64,000 nt of DNA, taken from positions 29,293 through 93,292 of the forward strand of contig NZ_JACJQY010000019.1 in NCBI RefSeq assembly GCF_014696925.1, read 5' to 3'. Origin of the DNA: Phormidium tenue FACHB-1050. Lineage in GTDB: Bacteria; Cyanobacteriota; Cyanobacteriia; Pseudanabaenales; Pseudanabaenaceae. The position numbers and the translations under genes were made by a program. This document shows, piece by piece, positions 1 through 7,903 of the stretch (position 1 is its first letter; every line of letters starts with the position of its first letter). The notes below the pieces were generated by a model, which saw nothing but the letters and a program-made list of their open reading frames with translations, did not search any database and was not told the origin of the DNA.

Positions 1-1079
1 GCCCAAATATTCGGCCAAGCTAATAATTGACCTTTTTTTTGAATTTCGGTTATTAGGATGGAATTAATTAAAACCCTGAGAAATTTACCCAAGACTGGTG
101 CAGTAGCAAGTAAACCTAAAACTCCGTCCCATCCCACCTTCATATCTACAAAATTAGTAGGTAATAAAACAATCATAGGTTGATGGAGGGCTGCTAGCTC
201 GGCAGTATTTGCCCCAACCGTCGTAATGCACAATTGACTACTTTGAATGAGAGCATGGGCTGGGAATTCCCGATGAATCTTAATAACTGTGCCTTTAGCT
301 GTTACTAAATTCTCATCGATCAAAGTTGCGGTTGCCCCATCACTATCGTCTGTAGGGAAACTATTTTGAGCATACTTCGCTAAGCCTTCTGGGGTAGTTG
401 TTGGGGCTAAGGCGATTACTAATTCTAAGTCAGGACGCTTTTGCTTGAGGATATCGGCGATCGCCACAGCTAGAGGTACACCGATCTGTAATTTATGTCC
501 TTTGGAACCTGGCATAAAGCAAATTTGTAAGGTAGAGCCAGAGTCACTTAGTAACTTTGTTTCTACCCGATCAACCATCAAATCTCCGATAACTGTTGAT
601 TTTTGACGAAATTCTGCTGGAATCTTGTCGGTGATCGCTTGATTACGCACAGCGAATAAATCAGCCCAGCGATACCATCTAGCTTCCCATTCTGCATAGA
701 TTAAAGTTTTGTAACCTAGACGCTTAGCGATCGCTACCGTAAAAAACTGATCCCCACCCAAAAAAATCACAATTCCTTGCTTTGCCCATTCCCAATTGGG
801 AGTTCTGCCCCACAGCAAAAAATCAAAAAACTGCTCCTGTGGCAATACTCGTTCAACATTAGGAAAGCTTTGGGCGAGTTGCGCCTCTTTTCCACTGGCG
901 TTCTGACAAGGCGAGAGGGCGATCGAGATGCGGATTTTCGCTAGGGCTTCAGGCGATCGCTGCTGCTCTATTGCCAAAGCTTTGAGAAAAGGATATACCC
1001 ATGTCGTTAACTCCCCAGGTCCATTCGACAGAATTAAAATATCTGTGAAGATATTTGTGGTTTGAGGATTGTTAATCAT
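1..1079 (-). CDS. LpxB-like glycosyltransferase (lipid-A-disaccharide synthase-related), 3' end outside window
   Basis: Partial gene missing from the ORF track because no stop lies in the window; about 359 codons are visible from ATG at 1079. The N-terminus ILILSNGPGELTTWV resembles the glycine-rich start of LpxB-type GT-B glycosyltransferases. MPGSKGHKLQIGVPLA and TTVGANTAELAALHQP match the LpxB sugar-nucleotide end (compare PASRTQEL and SKSGTVNLETALLNVP in the lpxB at 4924). Cyanobacteria are known to carry a separate LpxB-related family beside true LpxB, and this looks like that family; its acceptor is unknown. It is transcribed divergently from btpA across about 200 bp. What I see is the fold signature; the substrate is not visible. 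Confidence 0.8.
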   Translation of the reverse strand, partial: MINNPQTTNIFTDILILSNGPGELTTWVYPFLKALAIEQQRSPEALAKIRISIALSPCQNASGKEAQLAQSFPNVERVLPQEQFFDFLLWGRTPNWEWAKQGIVIFLGGDQFFTVAIAKRLGYKTLIYAEWEARWYRWADLFAVRNQAITDKIPAEFRQKSTVIGDLMVDRVETKLLSDSGSTLQICFMPGSKGHKLQIGVPLAVAIADILKQKRPDLELVIALAPTTTPEGLAKYAQNSFPTDDSDGATATLIDENLVTAKGTVIKIHREFPAHALIQSSQLCITTVGANTAELAALHQPMIVLLPTNFVDMKVGWDGVLGLLATAPVLGKFLRVLINSILITEIQKKGQLLAWPNIW

Positions 1080-1080
1080 A

Positions 1081-1106
1081 GTTAATAAACTTGGTTAATA
1101 AACTTG
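1081..1106. repeat. Exact 13-bp tandem duplication in the divergent promoter region
   Basis: GTTAATAAACTTG occurs twice back to back immediately upstream of the glycosyltransferase start codon. It lies in the roughly 200 bp between two divergent genes, so it could be a pair of protein binding sites or simple slippage. No other structure is evident in this gap. Confidence 0.6.
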
Positions 1107-1283
1107 TAAGGGTAGATAGAGAAATTCGCGCCCTCTCTACTTTATGGGTTGATTGCTAGAAATTGGAATGGCGGGATCGAATTCACGATAAAATTATGCA
1201 CTCATGATCGAGTTAAATTAAAAGCTAGTAACGAAGCTTTTTACCCCAATTTTTTACTCAAGTTTTTTATAAGCGTCACGCAT

Positions 1284-2150
1284 GTGGATTTAAGTAGTTT
1301 ATTTGATACGCCAAAACCCGTGATCGGGGTCATTCATCTTTTGCCATTGCCTACTTCGCCGCGTTGGGGGAGCAGCCTTAAAGAGGTCATTGATCGAGCC
1401 GAACAGGAAGCAACTGCCCTTGCCGCAGGCGGAGTGCATGGAATTATCGTAGAGAATTTTTTTGATGCTCCGTTTACCAAAGATCGAGTTGATCCTGCGG
1501 TGGTCAGTTCCATGAGTCTGATTGTGCATCGTGTCAAACAGATGGTTGGCATTCCTGTTGGCATTAATGTGCTGAGGAATGATGGTCATAGTGCCTTAGC
1601 GATCGCCTCCTGTGTCGGTGCAAAGTTTATTCGCGTCAATGTCCTTATGGGCGTAATGGCAACCGATCAAGGCATTATCGAAGGAGATGCTTACAAGCTG
1701 CTCCGATATCGTCGTGAACTAGGTTCAGATGTGAAAATCTTTGCTGATGTTTTGGTAAAGCACGCTCAACCTATTTCTGTACCGCAGATCGCCGCCGCAG
1801 TCCACGATACTGTCCATCGCGGACTTGCCGATGCCGTAATTTTATCGGGATGGGCAACAGGACATGCTCCAACATCTGAGGATCTCAAGGAAGCAAAAAT
1901 TGCTTGTGGTGATACACCTCTATTGGTGGGATCTGGTGCAACATGGGATAACGTACCGCAGTTGATGGAATATGCTGATGGTGTGATTGTCTCTAGCTCA
2001 TTAAAGCGTAATGGCCAGATTCAACAGGCGATTGATCCAATCAGGGTCAGCCGTTTTGTCGATGCTGTGCGCTTAGATATTGCCAATAAAAAAAATAAGC
2101 GTATCGCTGAAGAGCAAATATTGCGATCGCCGCCAGTGTCGATTGGTTAA
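1284..2150 (+). CDS. btpA: BtpA family protein (photosystem I biogenesis)
   Basis: BtpA is a TIM-barrel-like protein required in cyanobacteria for stable accumulation of photosystem I reaction centre proteins at the thylakoid. The body VIGVIHLLPLPTSPRW, GGVHGIIVENFFDAPF and ILSGWATGHAPT is typical of the family. The ORF track opens at 1149, but the first 45 residues look non-coding in character and homology begins at DLSSLFDTPKP. I therefore prefer the in-frame GTG at 1284, giving 288 aa, the usual family length. No strong ribosome binding site separates the candidates. The gene ends with a HIP1-containing tail and is followed by a dispersed C-type element. Confidence 0.9.
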   Translation: MDLSSLFDTPKPVIGVIHLLPLPTSPRWGSSLKEVIDRAEQEATALAAGGVHGIIVENFFDAPFTKDRVDPAVVSSMSLIVHRVKQMVGIPVGINVLRNDGHSALAIASCVGAKFIRVNVLMGVMATDQGIIEGDAYKLLRYRRELGSDVKIFADVLVKHAQPISVPQIAAAVHDTVHRGLADAVILSGWATGHAPTSEDLKEAKIACGDTPLLVGSGATWDNVPQLMEYADGVIVSSSLKRNGQIQQAIDPIRVSRFVDAVRLDIANKKNKRIAEEQILRSPPVSIG

Positions 2151-2184
2151 AATAAAAACTAAAGGTGCATAGCGCCTCTAGTGA

Positions 2185-2283
2185 TACCAAACCACAAAAT
2201 GGCATAGCTACTTTTTAGTTTTAAAACCCTTACTGAGTATGTTGTTTAGTCTCAAAGTGTCGTCACACTTTTGAGCCTTGGTA
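2185..2283. repeat. Dispersed element, family C, copy 1
   Basis: About 99 bp bounded by TACCAA and TTGGTA. It contains the pieces ACAAAATGGCATAGCTA, AAACCCTTACTGAGT and AAAGTGTCGTCACACTTTT. The reverse complement aligns along its length with the element at 55524-55624, which has the same ends, the same CAGTAAGGGTTTT centre and the same AAAGTGTNGNNACACTTTT hairpin. It sits 30 bp upstream of the VKOR start, so it lies within the likely leader of that gene. Confidence 0.7.
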
Positions 2284-2313
2284 TTATAAATCTATTAGCA
2301 GGTAGGTACAAAA

Positions 2314-3204
2314 TTGTCAGGAACAGCTACAAGAAAACGATCTGAGCCTTGGTTGCATCGGTGGTCGCGCCCTGCGATCGTCGCTTTGACCCTATTTGGC
2401 TTTTCTCTAACAACTTATTTGACCGTAACCCACTTCTTTGGTCAAAAAGTCGCCCTCTGTGATGTACAAGGCAGCGGTTGTGATTTAGTGCTGAGCAGTG
2501 AGTATGCCAAGATTTTTGGAATCCCCCTAACGATTTTTGGCGCTCTAGGTTATCTCACTTTAGGACTTTTGGCAGGATTGCCATTGATATTAAAAAAGGA
2601 TGATCCCAAGGCGCAGGCGCAACTCAAGGAAGTAGCCAATTTCTTGATGTTCATGGTTTCTTCGGCAACATTTGTGTTTAGTGGATACCTAATGTATCTA
2701 CTTGCCTCAGGCAGTATCGGCGGACAGCCTCAGGTTTGCCTCTATTGCATATCCTCCGCTGCCACCATGACCACAATTTGGTTGCTCACGATATTTGGCT
2801 ATGCGTGGAAAGATGTTGGCAATCTTTTCTTTACAGGTGCGATCGTGGCGATCGTCACTCTTACCGCAACTCTTGGTGTTTACGCGAACCAAGGTAAACT
2901 TGCGGCTCAGAGTAACTCCTATGCAGGACGACTAGCCCAGCACTTAACCTCAACAAATGCCAAAATGTATGGGGCTTATTGGTGTTCACATTGTGAAAAT
3001 CAAAAAAGAAAATTTGGCGAAGCTCAAAAGCTGATTCCCTACATTGAATGTGATGCTAATGGTGTAAATCCGCAAACTGCCCTATGCCAACAAAAGGGAA
3101 TTAAGGGATTTCCCACTTGGGAGATTAATGGCAAGTTACTTTCTGGTGAAAGAAGTTTAGATGAATTAGCGAATGAGTCTGGCTATACAGGCGCTCGCAA
3201 CTAA
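2314..3204 (+). CDS. Vitamin K epoxide reductase (VKOR)-thioredoxin fusion
   Basis: Membrane oxidoreductase that makes disulfide bonds in the periplasm or lumen using quinone. Residues 20-190 hold four to five hydrophobic segments with the VKOR loop cysteines C49 and C56 (CDVQGSGC) and the active-site CLYC at 142-145. Residues about 205-296 form a thioredoxin-like domain with CSHC at 224-227 and a cis-proline motif GFPTW. VKOR fused to its own Trx partner is the known cyanobacterial arrangement. The start is TTG at 2314, with AGGTAGGT a few bases upstream. A C-type repeat lies just before the gene and a perfect hairpin follows the stop. Confidence 0.93.
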   Translation: MSGTATRKRSEPWLHRWSRPAIVALTLFGFSLTTYLTVTHFFGQKVALCDVQGSGCDLVLSSEYAKIFGIPLTIFGALGYLTLGLLAGLPLILKKDDPKAQAQLKEVANFLMFMVSSATFVFSGYLMYLLASGSIGGQPQVCLYCISSAATMTTIWLLTIFGYAWKDVGNLFFTGAIVAIVTLTATLGVYANQGKLAAQSNSYAGRLAQHLTSTNAKMYGAYWCSHCENQKRKFGEAQKLIPYIECDANGVNPQTALCQQKGIKGFPTWEINGKLLSGERSLDELANESGYTGARN

Positions 3205-3206
3205 AT

Positions 3207-3239
3207 AAAAAAAGAGAGTGCTTTGCACTCTCTTTTTTT
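3207..3239. terminator. Bidirectional hairpin terminator between VKOR and the solute-binding protein
   Basis: Perfect 15-bp arms (AAAAAAAGAGAGTGC) around the loop TTT, with A and T tracts on the two sides, so it can act for both convergent genes. It overlaps the stop codon of the minus-strand gene. The apex GTGC-TTT-GCAC follows the GC-NNN-GC pattern found through the window. Confidence 0.9.
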
Positions 3240-4065
3240 ATAAACCCCAAAAATTTGCTCGTTCTTTGAGCCAGCCATTTTTACGCCATTTTTCGACAAT
3301 ATCAAATACACGATCGCGTAAGTCCAAATGTTGCAACCCTCGCGGCAAAGCGATCGCTAAACTATGCACGGCTAGGGGTTGCCCAATGATTGCAAAATCA
3401 GGATACTCTCTAAGCCATTGGGTGAGGCTAGTGCGATCGCCCACAAAAGCTTTGACTTTGCCCGATTGCAATGCATTTAAACCGTCTTGATAAGAATTAG
3501 CGCCAATGATCGCTGCCTTGGGGAATTGCGATTGAATCACCGCGATCGCTGCCGAATTTTTGAGTACCCCAATCGCTGAAGGTTGGCTTAGTTCTTGAAA
3601 AGTTGTGCCGCGCCTAGCGATGGCAATTGTGCTGTCAGTGTAGTAGGGCAATGAAAAATCTATCAGCCGCGAACGATTATTGGTAACTGTAATTTGGGCG
3701 ATCGCTAAGTCAACTAGATTGGTTTGTAATGCTGAGAGACGATCGCGATTTTTTAGTGGCACTAATTCAACGGGGAAATCTAGCTCTTTGGCTAACTCAC
3801 GCGCAATATCAATTTCTAGTCCTGCTAAGTTACCACTGCGATCGCGAAATCCTAAGGGATACAAATTATCTTTGACACCGACAATTAACTTGCCCCGCTT
3901 CTTAATTTTATCGAGAGTATTTATGTCTGGGGTGATAGCTGAATTTGTTTCTGCGGCGATCGCCAAATGATCGGGCTGAATCACCTTGAGATAATTTCCG
4001 CCAGTAAATAAAGCAATCATGGCGAGCGTTGTTACGGCAAAAGTATTACTTTGAGCTTTTCTCAC
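3238..4065 (-). CDS. Extracellular solute-binding protein family 3 (amino-acid-type ABC binding protein)
   Basis: Residues after the signal segment follow the SBP_bac_3 pattern: KRGKLIVGVKDNLYPLGF, then LAGLEIDIARELAKEL, then DLAIAQITVTNNRSRLIDFSLPYY. A single hydrophobic N-terminal segment (TLAMIALFTGGN) suggests export to the periplasm, anchored or cleaved. The ORF track starts at 4095, but a clear AGGAGG lies at about 4070-4075, four bases before GTG at 4065, so I use that start (275 aa). No permease or ATPase gene is adjacent, so it is an orphan binding protein and the ligand is inferred only from family: polar amino acids or similar. Confidence 0.85.
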   Translation of the reverse strand: MRKAQSNTFAVTTLAMIALFTGGNYLKVIQPDHLAIAAETNSAITPDINTLDKIKKRGKLIVGVKDNLYPLGFRDRSGNLAGLEIDIARELAKELDFPVELVPLKNRDRLSALQTNLVDLAIAQITVTNNRSRLIDFSLPYYTDSTIAIARRGTTFQELSQPSAIGVLKNSAAIAVIQSQFPKAAIIGANSYQDGLNALQSGKVKAFVGDRTSLTQWLREYPDFAIIGQPLAVHSLAIALPRGLQHLDLRDRVFDIVEKWRKNGWLKERANFWGL

Positions 4066-4087
4066 ATAACCTCCTGAAAAATCTCCA

Positions 4088-4142
4088 AAACCCAAAAAAT
4101 AAAAAAGCGGCGCAATGCGCCGCTTTTTTATTTTTTGGGTTT
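4088..4142. terminator. Perfect 26-bp hairpin, rplT terminator
   Basis: Arms AAACCCAAAAAATAAAAAAG... are perfectly complementary over 26 bp around the loop AAT (GCGC-AAT-GCGC). It covers the last bases of the rplT stop codon and lies just before the leader of the solute-binding protein gene. The AT-rich outer stem provides a U tract in both directions. Confidence 0.88.
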
Positions 4143-4494
4143 ATACGACAGATTTTGCTTTTTCGACGATCGCCGTAAATGCTTGGGGATCGAGAATGGC
4201 AATTTGAGAAAGCATCTTACGATTGATGTCGATATTTGCTTTCTTGAGCAGTCCTGCGAACTTGCTATAGCTCAAACCTTGTTGGCGAGCCGCAGCATTA
4301 ATGCGGGTAATCCAGAGGCTACGGAAATCGCGCTTCTTCTTGCGGCGATCGCGGTAGGCATTACGCAGAGCTTTCATTACCTGCTGGTTAGCAGTGCGGA
4401 ACAGCTTAGAGTGCGATCCGCGAAAGCCCTTGGCTAATTTTAGTACTTTGTTGCGGCGCTTTCTAGCTACGTTACCGCGTTTTACTCTCGTCAT
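4141..4494 (-). CDS. rplT: 50S ribosomal protein L20
   Basis: 117 aa, the usual length. [21 protein letters not shown] and the repeated basic helices are characteristic of L20, an early-assembly 23S rRNA-binding protein that in many bacteria also represses its own operon. It follows rpmI on the same strand with a 71-bp gap that carries a hairpin. infC, often the first gene of this operon, is not adjacent. Its 3' end merges into a perfect hairpin. Confidence 0.98.
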   Translation of the reverse strand: MTRVKRGNVARKRRNKVLKLAKGFRGSHSKLFRTANQQVMKALRNAYRDRRKKKRDFRSLWITRINAAARQQGLSYSKFAGLLKKANIDINRKMLSQIAILDPQAFTAIVEKAKSVV

Positions 4495-4530
4495 GGCTTC
4501 GTTATTATCGTGATTTGTTTTTATTTAATT

Positions 4531-4561
4531 TTTTTACAGGGTGCTAAGCACCCTGTAAAAA
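4531..4561 (-). promoter_or_regulatory. Hairpin between rpmI and rplT
   Basis: Perfect 14-bp arms TTTTTACAGGGTGC around loop TAA, ending a few bases after the rpmI stop. The stem has flanking A/T runs, so it may be a partial terminator, an attenuator or an RNA-processing site that changes the L35:L20 ratio. Whether L20 recognises it cannot be judged from sequence. Confidence 0.65.
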
Positions 4562-4565
4562 GCTC

Positions 4566-4763
4566 TTAGGCGTAAGGCATCATTGCGCTTACTCTGTCAT
4601 TATCAGTCTCATCAACTATAGCCATCTGACCCAATCTGCTCTTACGAACAGTAGGCTTATGCTCTAGTAGGTGGTTGCGACCAGCGTGGCGGCGAGCAAA
4701 CTTGCCGCTACCCGTCACCTTGAATCGCTTGGCGGCAGATTTACGAGTTTTGAGCTTAGGCAC
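4566..4763 (-). CDS. rpmI: 50S ribosomal protein L35
   Basis: 65 aa basic protein starting [20 protein letters not shown], diagnostic of L35. It is the first gene of an rpmI-rplT pair on the minus strand, with the start ATG at 4763. The segment [17 protein letters not shown] is also typical. Nothing unusual was seen. Confidence 0.98.
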   Translation of the reverse strand: MPKLKTRKSAAKRFKVTGSGKFARRHAGRNHLLEHKPTVRKSRLGQMAIVDETDNDRVSAMMPYA

Positions 4764-4861
4764 TTCTTTCTAGTCCAAATTTTTGACCTTTACGAGTGTA
4801 CCATAAGGTAATGCCATATATTGCATTTAGTACGCAATTCAAATAATTATCATTTAAAACT

Positions 4862-4906
4862 GATTTTAGAGTTTTCTGTGCCGTAGGCACAGAAAACTCT
4901 AAAATC
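4862..4906. promoter_or_regulatory. Perfect 21-bp hairpin in front of lpxB
   Basis: GATTTTAGAGTTTTCTGTGCC and its exact complement surround the loop GTA. It ends 17 bp before the lpxB start codon, so it lies in the 5' untranslated leader or the core promoter of lpxB. There is no T tract after it on the plus strand, so a simple terminator is less likely. It could be an RNA leader structure or a palindromic repeat insertion. Confidence 0.75.
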
Positions 4907-4923
4907 GGTTTCAGTCGAACTCT

Positions 4924-6135
4924 ATGGCACAACCTGTCTCTTACAACATAAGTATGGAATCTAGTTCAGAAATTAAGATCAAACGCCGTGTGTTTATCAG
5001 TACAGGGGAAGTTTCAGGCGACTGGCATGGGGCAATTTTAATTGAAGCTCTACGTGAGCGAGCCGTCCTTAGAAATATCGAATTAGAGATCGTCGGGCTT
5101 GGTGGCGATCGCATGGTAGCAACAGGAGCGAGAATCCTCGGCAATACAGTTGGTATTGGTTCTATTGGCGCAGTTGAAGCCCTGCCCTATATTTTGCCCA
5201 CACTCAAGGTGCAGCGAGATGCTAAAAAATGGTTGAAGACTTCTCCTCCTGATGTGGCGGTATTAATTGACTACATGATGCCCAACCAAGGAATTGGCTA
5301 TTATGCCAAGCGTACTTTAAAGATTCCTGTCATTTATTACATTGCACCTCAAGAATGGGTGTGGTCTTTTAATGACAAAAATACAAAGGCGATCGCCGCT
5401 TTTACCGATAAGTTATTGGCGATTTTCCCTCAAGAAGCAGTTTATTACGAGAAGCAAGGCACAAATGTGCAATGGGTCGGACATCCTTTTGTAGATCTAA
5501 TGGCAGAGATTCCTGATCGCGTTGAATCTCGTAAACAACTTGGCATTGCCGATGATGACTTGGTGGTAACTTTGCTTCCCGCTTCTCGAACTCAAGAATT
5601 GCGATCTGTCATGCCAATTATTCTCAAAGCAGCAAAAATCATCCAAACCAAGTTACCTCATGTCAAATTTTGGTTGCCGCTATCTCTAGAACGCTATCGT
5701 CCTGAAGTTGAGAAGTTGCTCAAGGAATATGACATCAAAGCTACGATTATTTCGGCTCAGTCACAAATTGCGATTAGTGCTGCTGACTTGGTATTGAGCA
5801 AATCTGGAACAGTGAATCTAGAGACGGCTCTTCTCAATGTGCCACAGGTGATTTTATATCGCGTCAGTGCGATTACAGCTTGGATTGCTCGCAATATTAT
5901 CAAACTGAAATTACCGTTTATTTCGCCCGTAAATTTGGTCAATATGGAATCAGTTGTGCCTGAGTTTGTGCAAGATGCGGCGATTCCCGAAGCGATCGCG
6001 GAATCTGCTTTAGATCTATTAATCAATCCTCAAGCAAGGCAAACTATGCTCGATGGATATATCAGAGTAAGGGAAAGTTTGGGAGAGAAAGGAGCAATTA
6101 ACCGCGTTGCTGATTCGATTCTTGATTATCTGTAA
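4924..6135 (+). CDS. lpxB: Lipid-A-disaccharide synthase
   Basis: GT-B glycosyltransferase of family GT19 that condenses UDP-2,3-diacylglucosamine with lipid X to form the lipid A disaccharide at the inner membrane. Visible motifs: FISTGEVSGDWHG at the N-terminus, IDYMMPNQG, YYIAPQEWVWSF, LLPASRTQELRS and LSKSGTVNLETALLNVP. Length 403 aa is close to the family norm (about 380-390). The start could be 4924 or the ATG at 4954; neither has a convincing Shine-Dalgarno sequence. The window holds a second LpxB-like gene at its left edge, which fits the two-family pattern of cyanobacteria. A family A element follows at about 100 bp. Confidence 0.93.
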   Translation: MAQPVSYNISMESSSEIKIKRRVFISTGEVSGDWHGAILIEALRERAVLRNIELEIVGLGGDRMVATGARILGNTVGIGSIGAVEALPYILPTLKVQRDAKKWLKTSPPDVAVLIDYMMPNQGIGYYAKRTLKIPVIYYIAPQEWVWSFNDKNTKAIAAFTDKLLAIFPQEAVYYEKQGTNVQWVGHPFVDLMAEIPDRVESRKQLGIADDDLVVTLLPASRTQELRSVMPIILKAAKIIQTKLPHVKFWLPLSLERYRPEVEKLLKEYDIKATIISAQSQIAISAADLVLSKSGTVNLETALLNVPQVILYRVSAITAWIARNIIKLKLPFISPVNLVNMESVVPEFVQDAAIPEAIAESALDLLINPQARQTMLDGYIRVRESLGEKGAINRVADSILDYL

Positions 6136-6234
6136 AGCTACTCTTTCCATTGAATCACTAGTAATGTGCGGATTTGCCGCCCATCACTAATGATTTTTAT
6201 AACGCCTATTCTTTCGATGACAAGAAAGTACATC

Positions 6235-6350
6235 TATAGCAATGTAAGTTTTGCTTAGGACATAAAACCCAAAAGATGAGTGGCGGCGCTTCGCGCCGCC
6301 ACTCATCTTTTGGGTTTTGATTTGTCCCAGCTATCTCTTGCGTTGCTATA
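6235..6350. repeat. MITE-like element, family A, copy 1 (116 bp)
   Basis: Ends are TATAGCAATGTAAG on the left and CGTTGCTATA on the right. The centre is a perfect 26-bp hairpin (6264-6318) with arms AAAACCCAAAAGATGAGTGG... and loop TTC. The element at 20772-20887 is the same length and is its near-exact reverse complement. No coding capacity. The rest of the 380-bp gap between lpxB and the DUF5615 gene is AT-rich and shows nothing else I can name. Confidence 0.85.
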
Positions 6351-6515
6351 GAAATTTTTTACTGGAGGCACGATCATCATTTTCAACAGGAATATTTTAT
6401 TGCTTTATTGAGATATAAATAAATTAAATTTTGTCATCAATGCTAGTGAGAGGCGATCGCTAAGTTAAAGAATATTTTCATGAAATAAGTAAAAGTTCTT
6501 TCGCTTATAAAATTT

Positions 6516-6875
6516 TTAAAAAGGAATCCAGCCTATTTTATCGATCCATTCCTCAGCTTCAGAAACTTCCCAAATTAGATTTAATTCTTCAGCAACTTTA
6601 TTGAGAGGCAAGTTTGGGCGTAGCCAAAATAAACCCCAAGTGTGTCTACCTGATGACCAATGATCGTCTAGGTGTGAGGGCATACTTTTCCGATTATCTG
6701 TAACCAGCAATCTTTTGGACATTTCTAAGTAGATGAGAATTTCAGGATCTAGAGTTCCTAAAGGTGCCATATTTTCTTCACCAACTCGCATGATATCTAT
6801 TTTAGGATTAAGCCTTAATAGCGCAGATTTCAACTTTGGCGAGAGGTTTTCGTCAAGTAAAAATCTTGTTTTCAT
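6516..6875 (-). CDS. DUF5615 PIN-like protein (probable toxin of a DUF433/DUF5615 pair)
   Basis: 119 aa. The start MKTRFLLDENLSPKL and the later LLVTDNRKSMPSHLDDHW match DUF5615, a PIN-like nuclease family with acidic residues in LLDEN and TDN positions. The gene overlaps the DUF433 gene by 4 bp (ATGA), so the two are translationally coupled. DUF433-DUF5615 neighbours are a known presumed toxin-antitoxin arrangement; an RNase activity is inferred from the fold, not shown. The position beside VapBC and an Abi protein supports a defence or stability role. Confidence 0.8.
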   Translation of the reverse strand: MKTRFLLDENLSPKLKSALLRLNPKIDIMRVGEENMAPLGTLDPEILIYLEMSKRLLVTDNRKSMPSHLDDHWSSGRHTWGLFWLRPNLPLNKVAEELNLIWEVSEAEEWIDKIGWIPF

Positions 6876-7207
6876 GAGATGAGTAACAATTTCTTTTTTG
6901 TCTGCTCTCTAAGCGATCGCAGTCTTGCGATTAATTCTGAAGGTTCTTTCTTTAACCATGCTTGATAGTGTTGTTCCTGTGAGTGCTCTAGTCGAAACAT
7001 ATACTCGTCAATTTGAGTGCGGTTACGCCAATAATAGGTAATTACGGCATAGATTTTTTCTAGATTTAAGCTTGGCAGTTCTTCTAAAATTTCTTCGGGA
7101 CTATAGCCGCTTAAATAGTATTTGATGACATCTTGGATGCCAACACGATGACCTTTGATGCGGATATCATCTGGGCTTAGAAAATCGAAATAGTCTTCTA
7201 AAAGCAT
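6872..7207 (-). CDS. DUF433 domain protein (probable antitoxin)
   Basis: 111 aa. RIKGHRVGIQDVIKYYLSG followed by SPEEILEELPSLNLEKIYAVI is the DUF433 pattern, a helix-turn-helix-like domain common in antitoxins. After residue 60 it has a charged helical tail. The 3' end overlaps the DUF5615 start by 4 bp. The first 25 or so codons and the upstream leader are duplicated 795 bp upstream (7904-8050), so this gene and a vanished relative share promoter-proximal sequence. Confidence 0.8.
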   Translation of the reverse strand: MLLEDYFDFLSPDDIRIKGHRVGIQDVIKYYLSGYSPEEILEELPSLNLEKIYAVITYYWRNRTQIDEYMFRLEHSQEQHYQAWLKKEPSELIARLRSLREQTKKKLLLIS

Positions 7208-7255
7208 AGGTATTGTCTCTTCTATGTGAATAATATCTTAGCTCATCTATATGAT
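7128..7255. repeat. Direct repeat copy 1: 5' end and leader of the DUF433 gene
   Basis: About 128 bp matching 7923-8050 at a constant offset of 795 bp with scattered substitutions. It covers the first roughly 27 codons of the antitoxin and about 48 bp upstream. Most codon differences are synonymous (for example GAT/GAC, AGC/AGT). The VapBC pair lies between the two copies. Confidence 0.88.
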
Positions 7256-7263
7256 CGCCATCT

Positions 7264-7665
7264 TTATTCTTGCCAATCTTCAAGTTTTAATCCTTCAACA
7301 CGCTCAAACTCTCTAGTATTGTGGGTTACAAGGATAAGATTATTGGCTAAAGCGATCGCAGCAATCTGTAAATCATAGCTTCCTATCGGAGTTCCCATCT
7401 TTTGTAATTTGGCGCGTATTTGTCCGCAAATTAAGGCTGCTTTGCCGTCAAAAGGTAAGCTGGTTAAATCGGCAAAGAAGTGACTGAGGTTTTCTAGATT
7501 CTCAGCAGTTCGAGAGCCTTTGTAAGCACCATAATAAAGTTCAAATTTTACAACGTCACAAATACAGACATCATCAGGTGAGGTTGCTAAAAAATGCTGA
7601 TAAATAGCTGGATTACGGCGATTGATGTAACCAATACAGGTGTTGGTGTCGAGCAGATAAATCAT
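7264..7665 (-). CDS. VapC-type PIN domain ribonuclease toxin
   Basis: 133 aa PIN domain: YLLDTNTCIGYI at the N-terminus supplies the first catalytic aspartate, VVKFELYYGA the conserved glutamate, GSYDLQIAAIALAN the next acidic cluster and LVTHNTREF the C-terminal motif. VapC toxins are Mg2+-dependent RNases that cut tRNA or rRNA. The start overlaps the upstream antitoxin by 4 bp. The specific RNA target cannot be predicted. Confidence 0.9.
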   Translation of the reverse strand: MIYLLDTNTCIGYINRRNPAIYQHFLATSPDDVCICDVVKFELYYGAYKGSRTAENLENLSHFFADLTSLPFDGKAALICGQIRAKLQKMGTPIGSYDLQIAAIALANNLILVTHNTREFERVEGLKLEDWQE

Positions 7666-7892
7666 AAAAGTTCGTTACGTTCTGGTTGTTCGCCTTGGGT
7701 TTCTCTTACTAACGGTTCTCCTTGCCATGCTCCAAATGTACTCAGAAATCGCTGTGACCATTGGCGCTTTTGAGTCTTCTGGACAATTTGATACACCAAT
7801 AAAATATCTAGTTTTTCTCCTGAATGTTCAGGAAGTTGAATTTGAAGTATGCCTTTTTCATCAACTTGGGCTGTCGTTTGGATTGTTTGCAT
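7662..7892 (-). CDS. VapB-like antitoxin
   Basis: 76 aa, MQTIQTTAQVDEKGILQIQLPE: a short beta-rich start of the type seen in antitoxins paired with cyanobacterial VapC (AbrB-like swapped hairpin is possible). The C-terminal part, FGAWQGEPLVRETQGEQPER, would be the toxin-wrapping tail. It overlaps the toxin gene by 4 bp. It begins only 12 bp after the end of the truncated DUF433 fragment, so it probably uses the leader that came with that fragment. Confidence 0.78.
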   Translation of the reverse strand: MQTIQTTAQVDEKGILQIQLPEHSGEKLDILLVYQIVQKTQKRQWSQRFLSTFGAWQGEPLVRETQGEQPERNELL

Positions 7893-7903
7893 TGTCTTAC
7901 TTC

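Noticed and set aside
1149-1283. N-terminal extension of BtpA in the track
   Set aside because: Non-homologous 45 residues; GTG at 1284 gives the usual protein.
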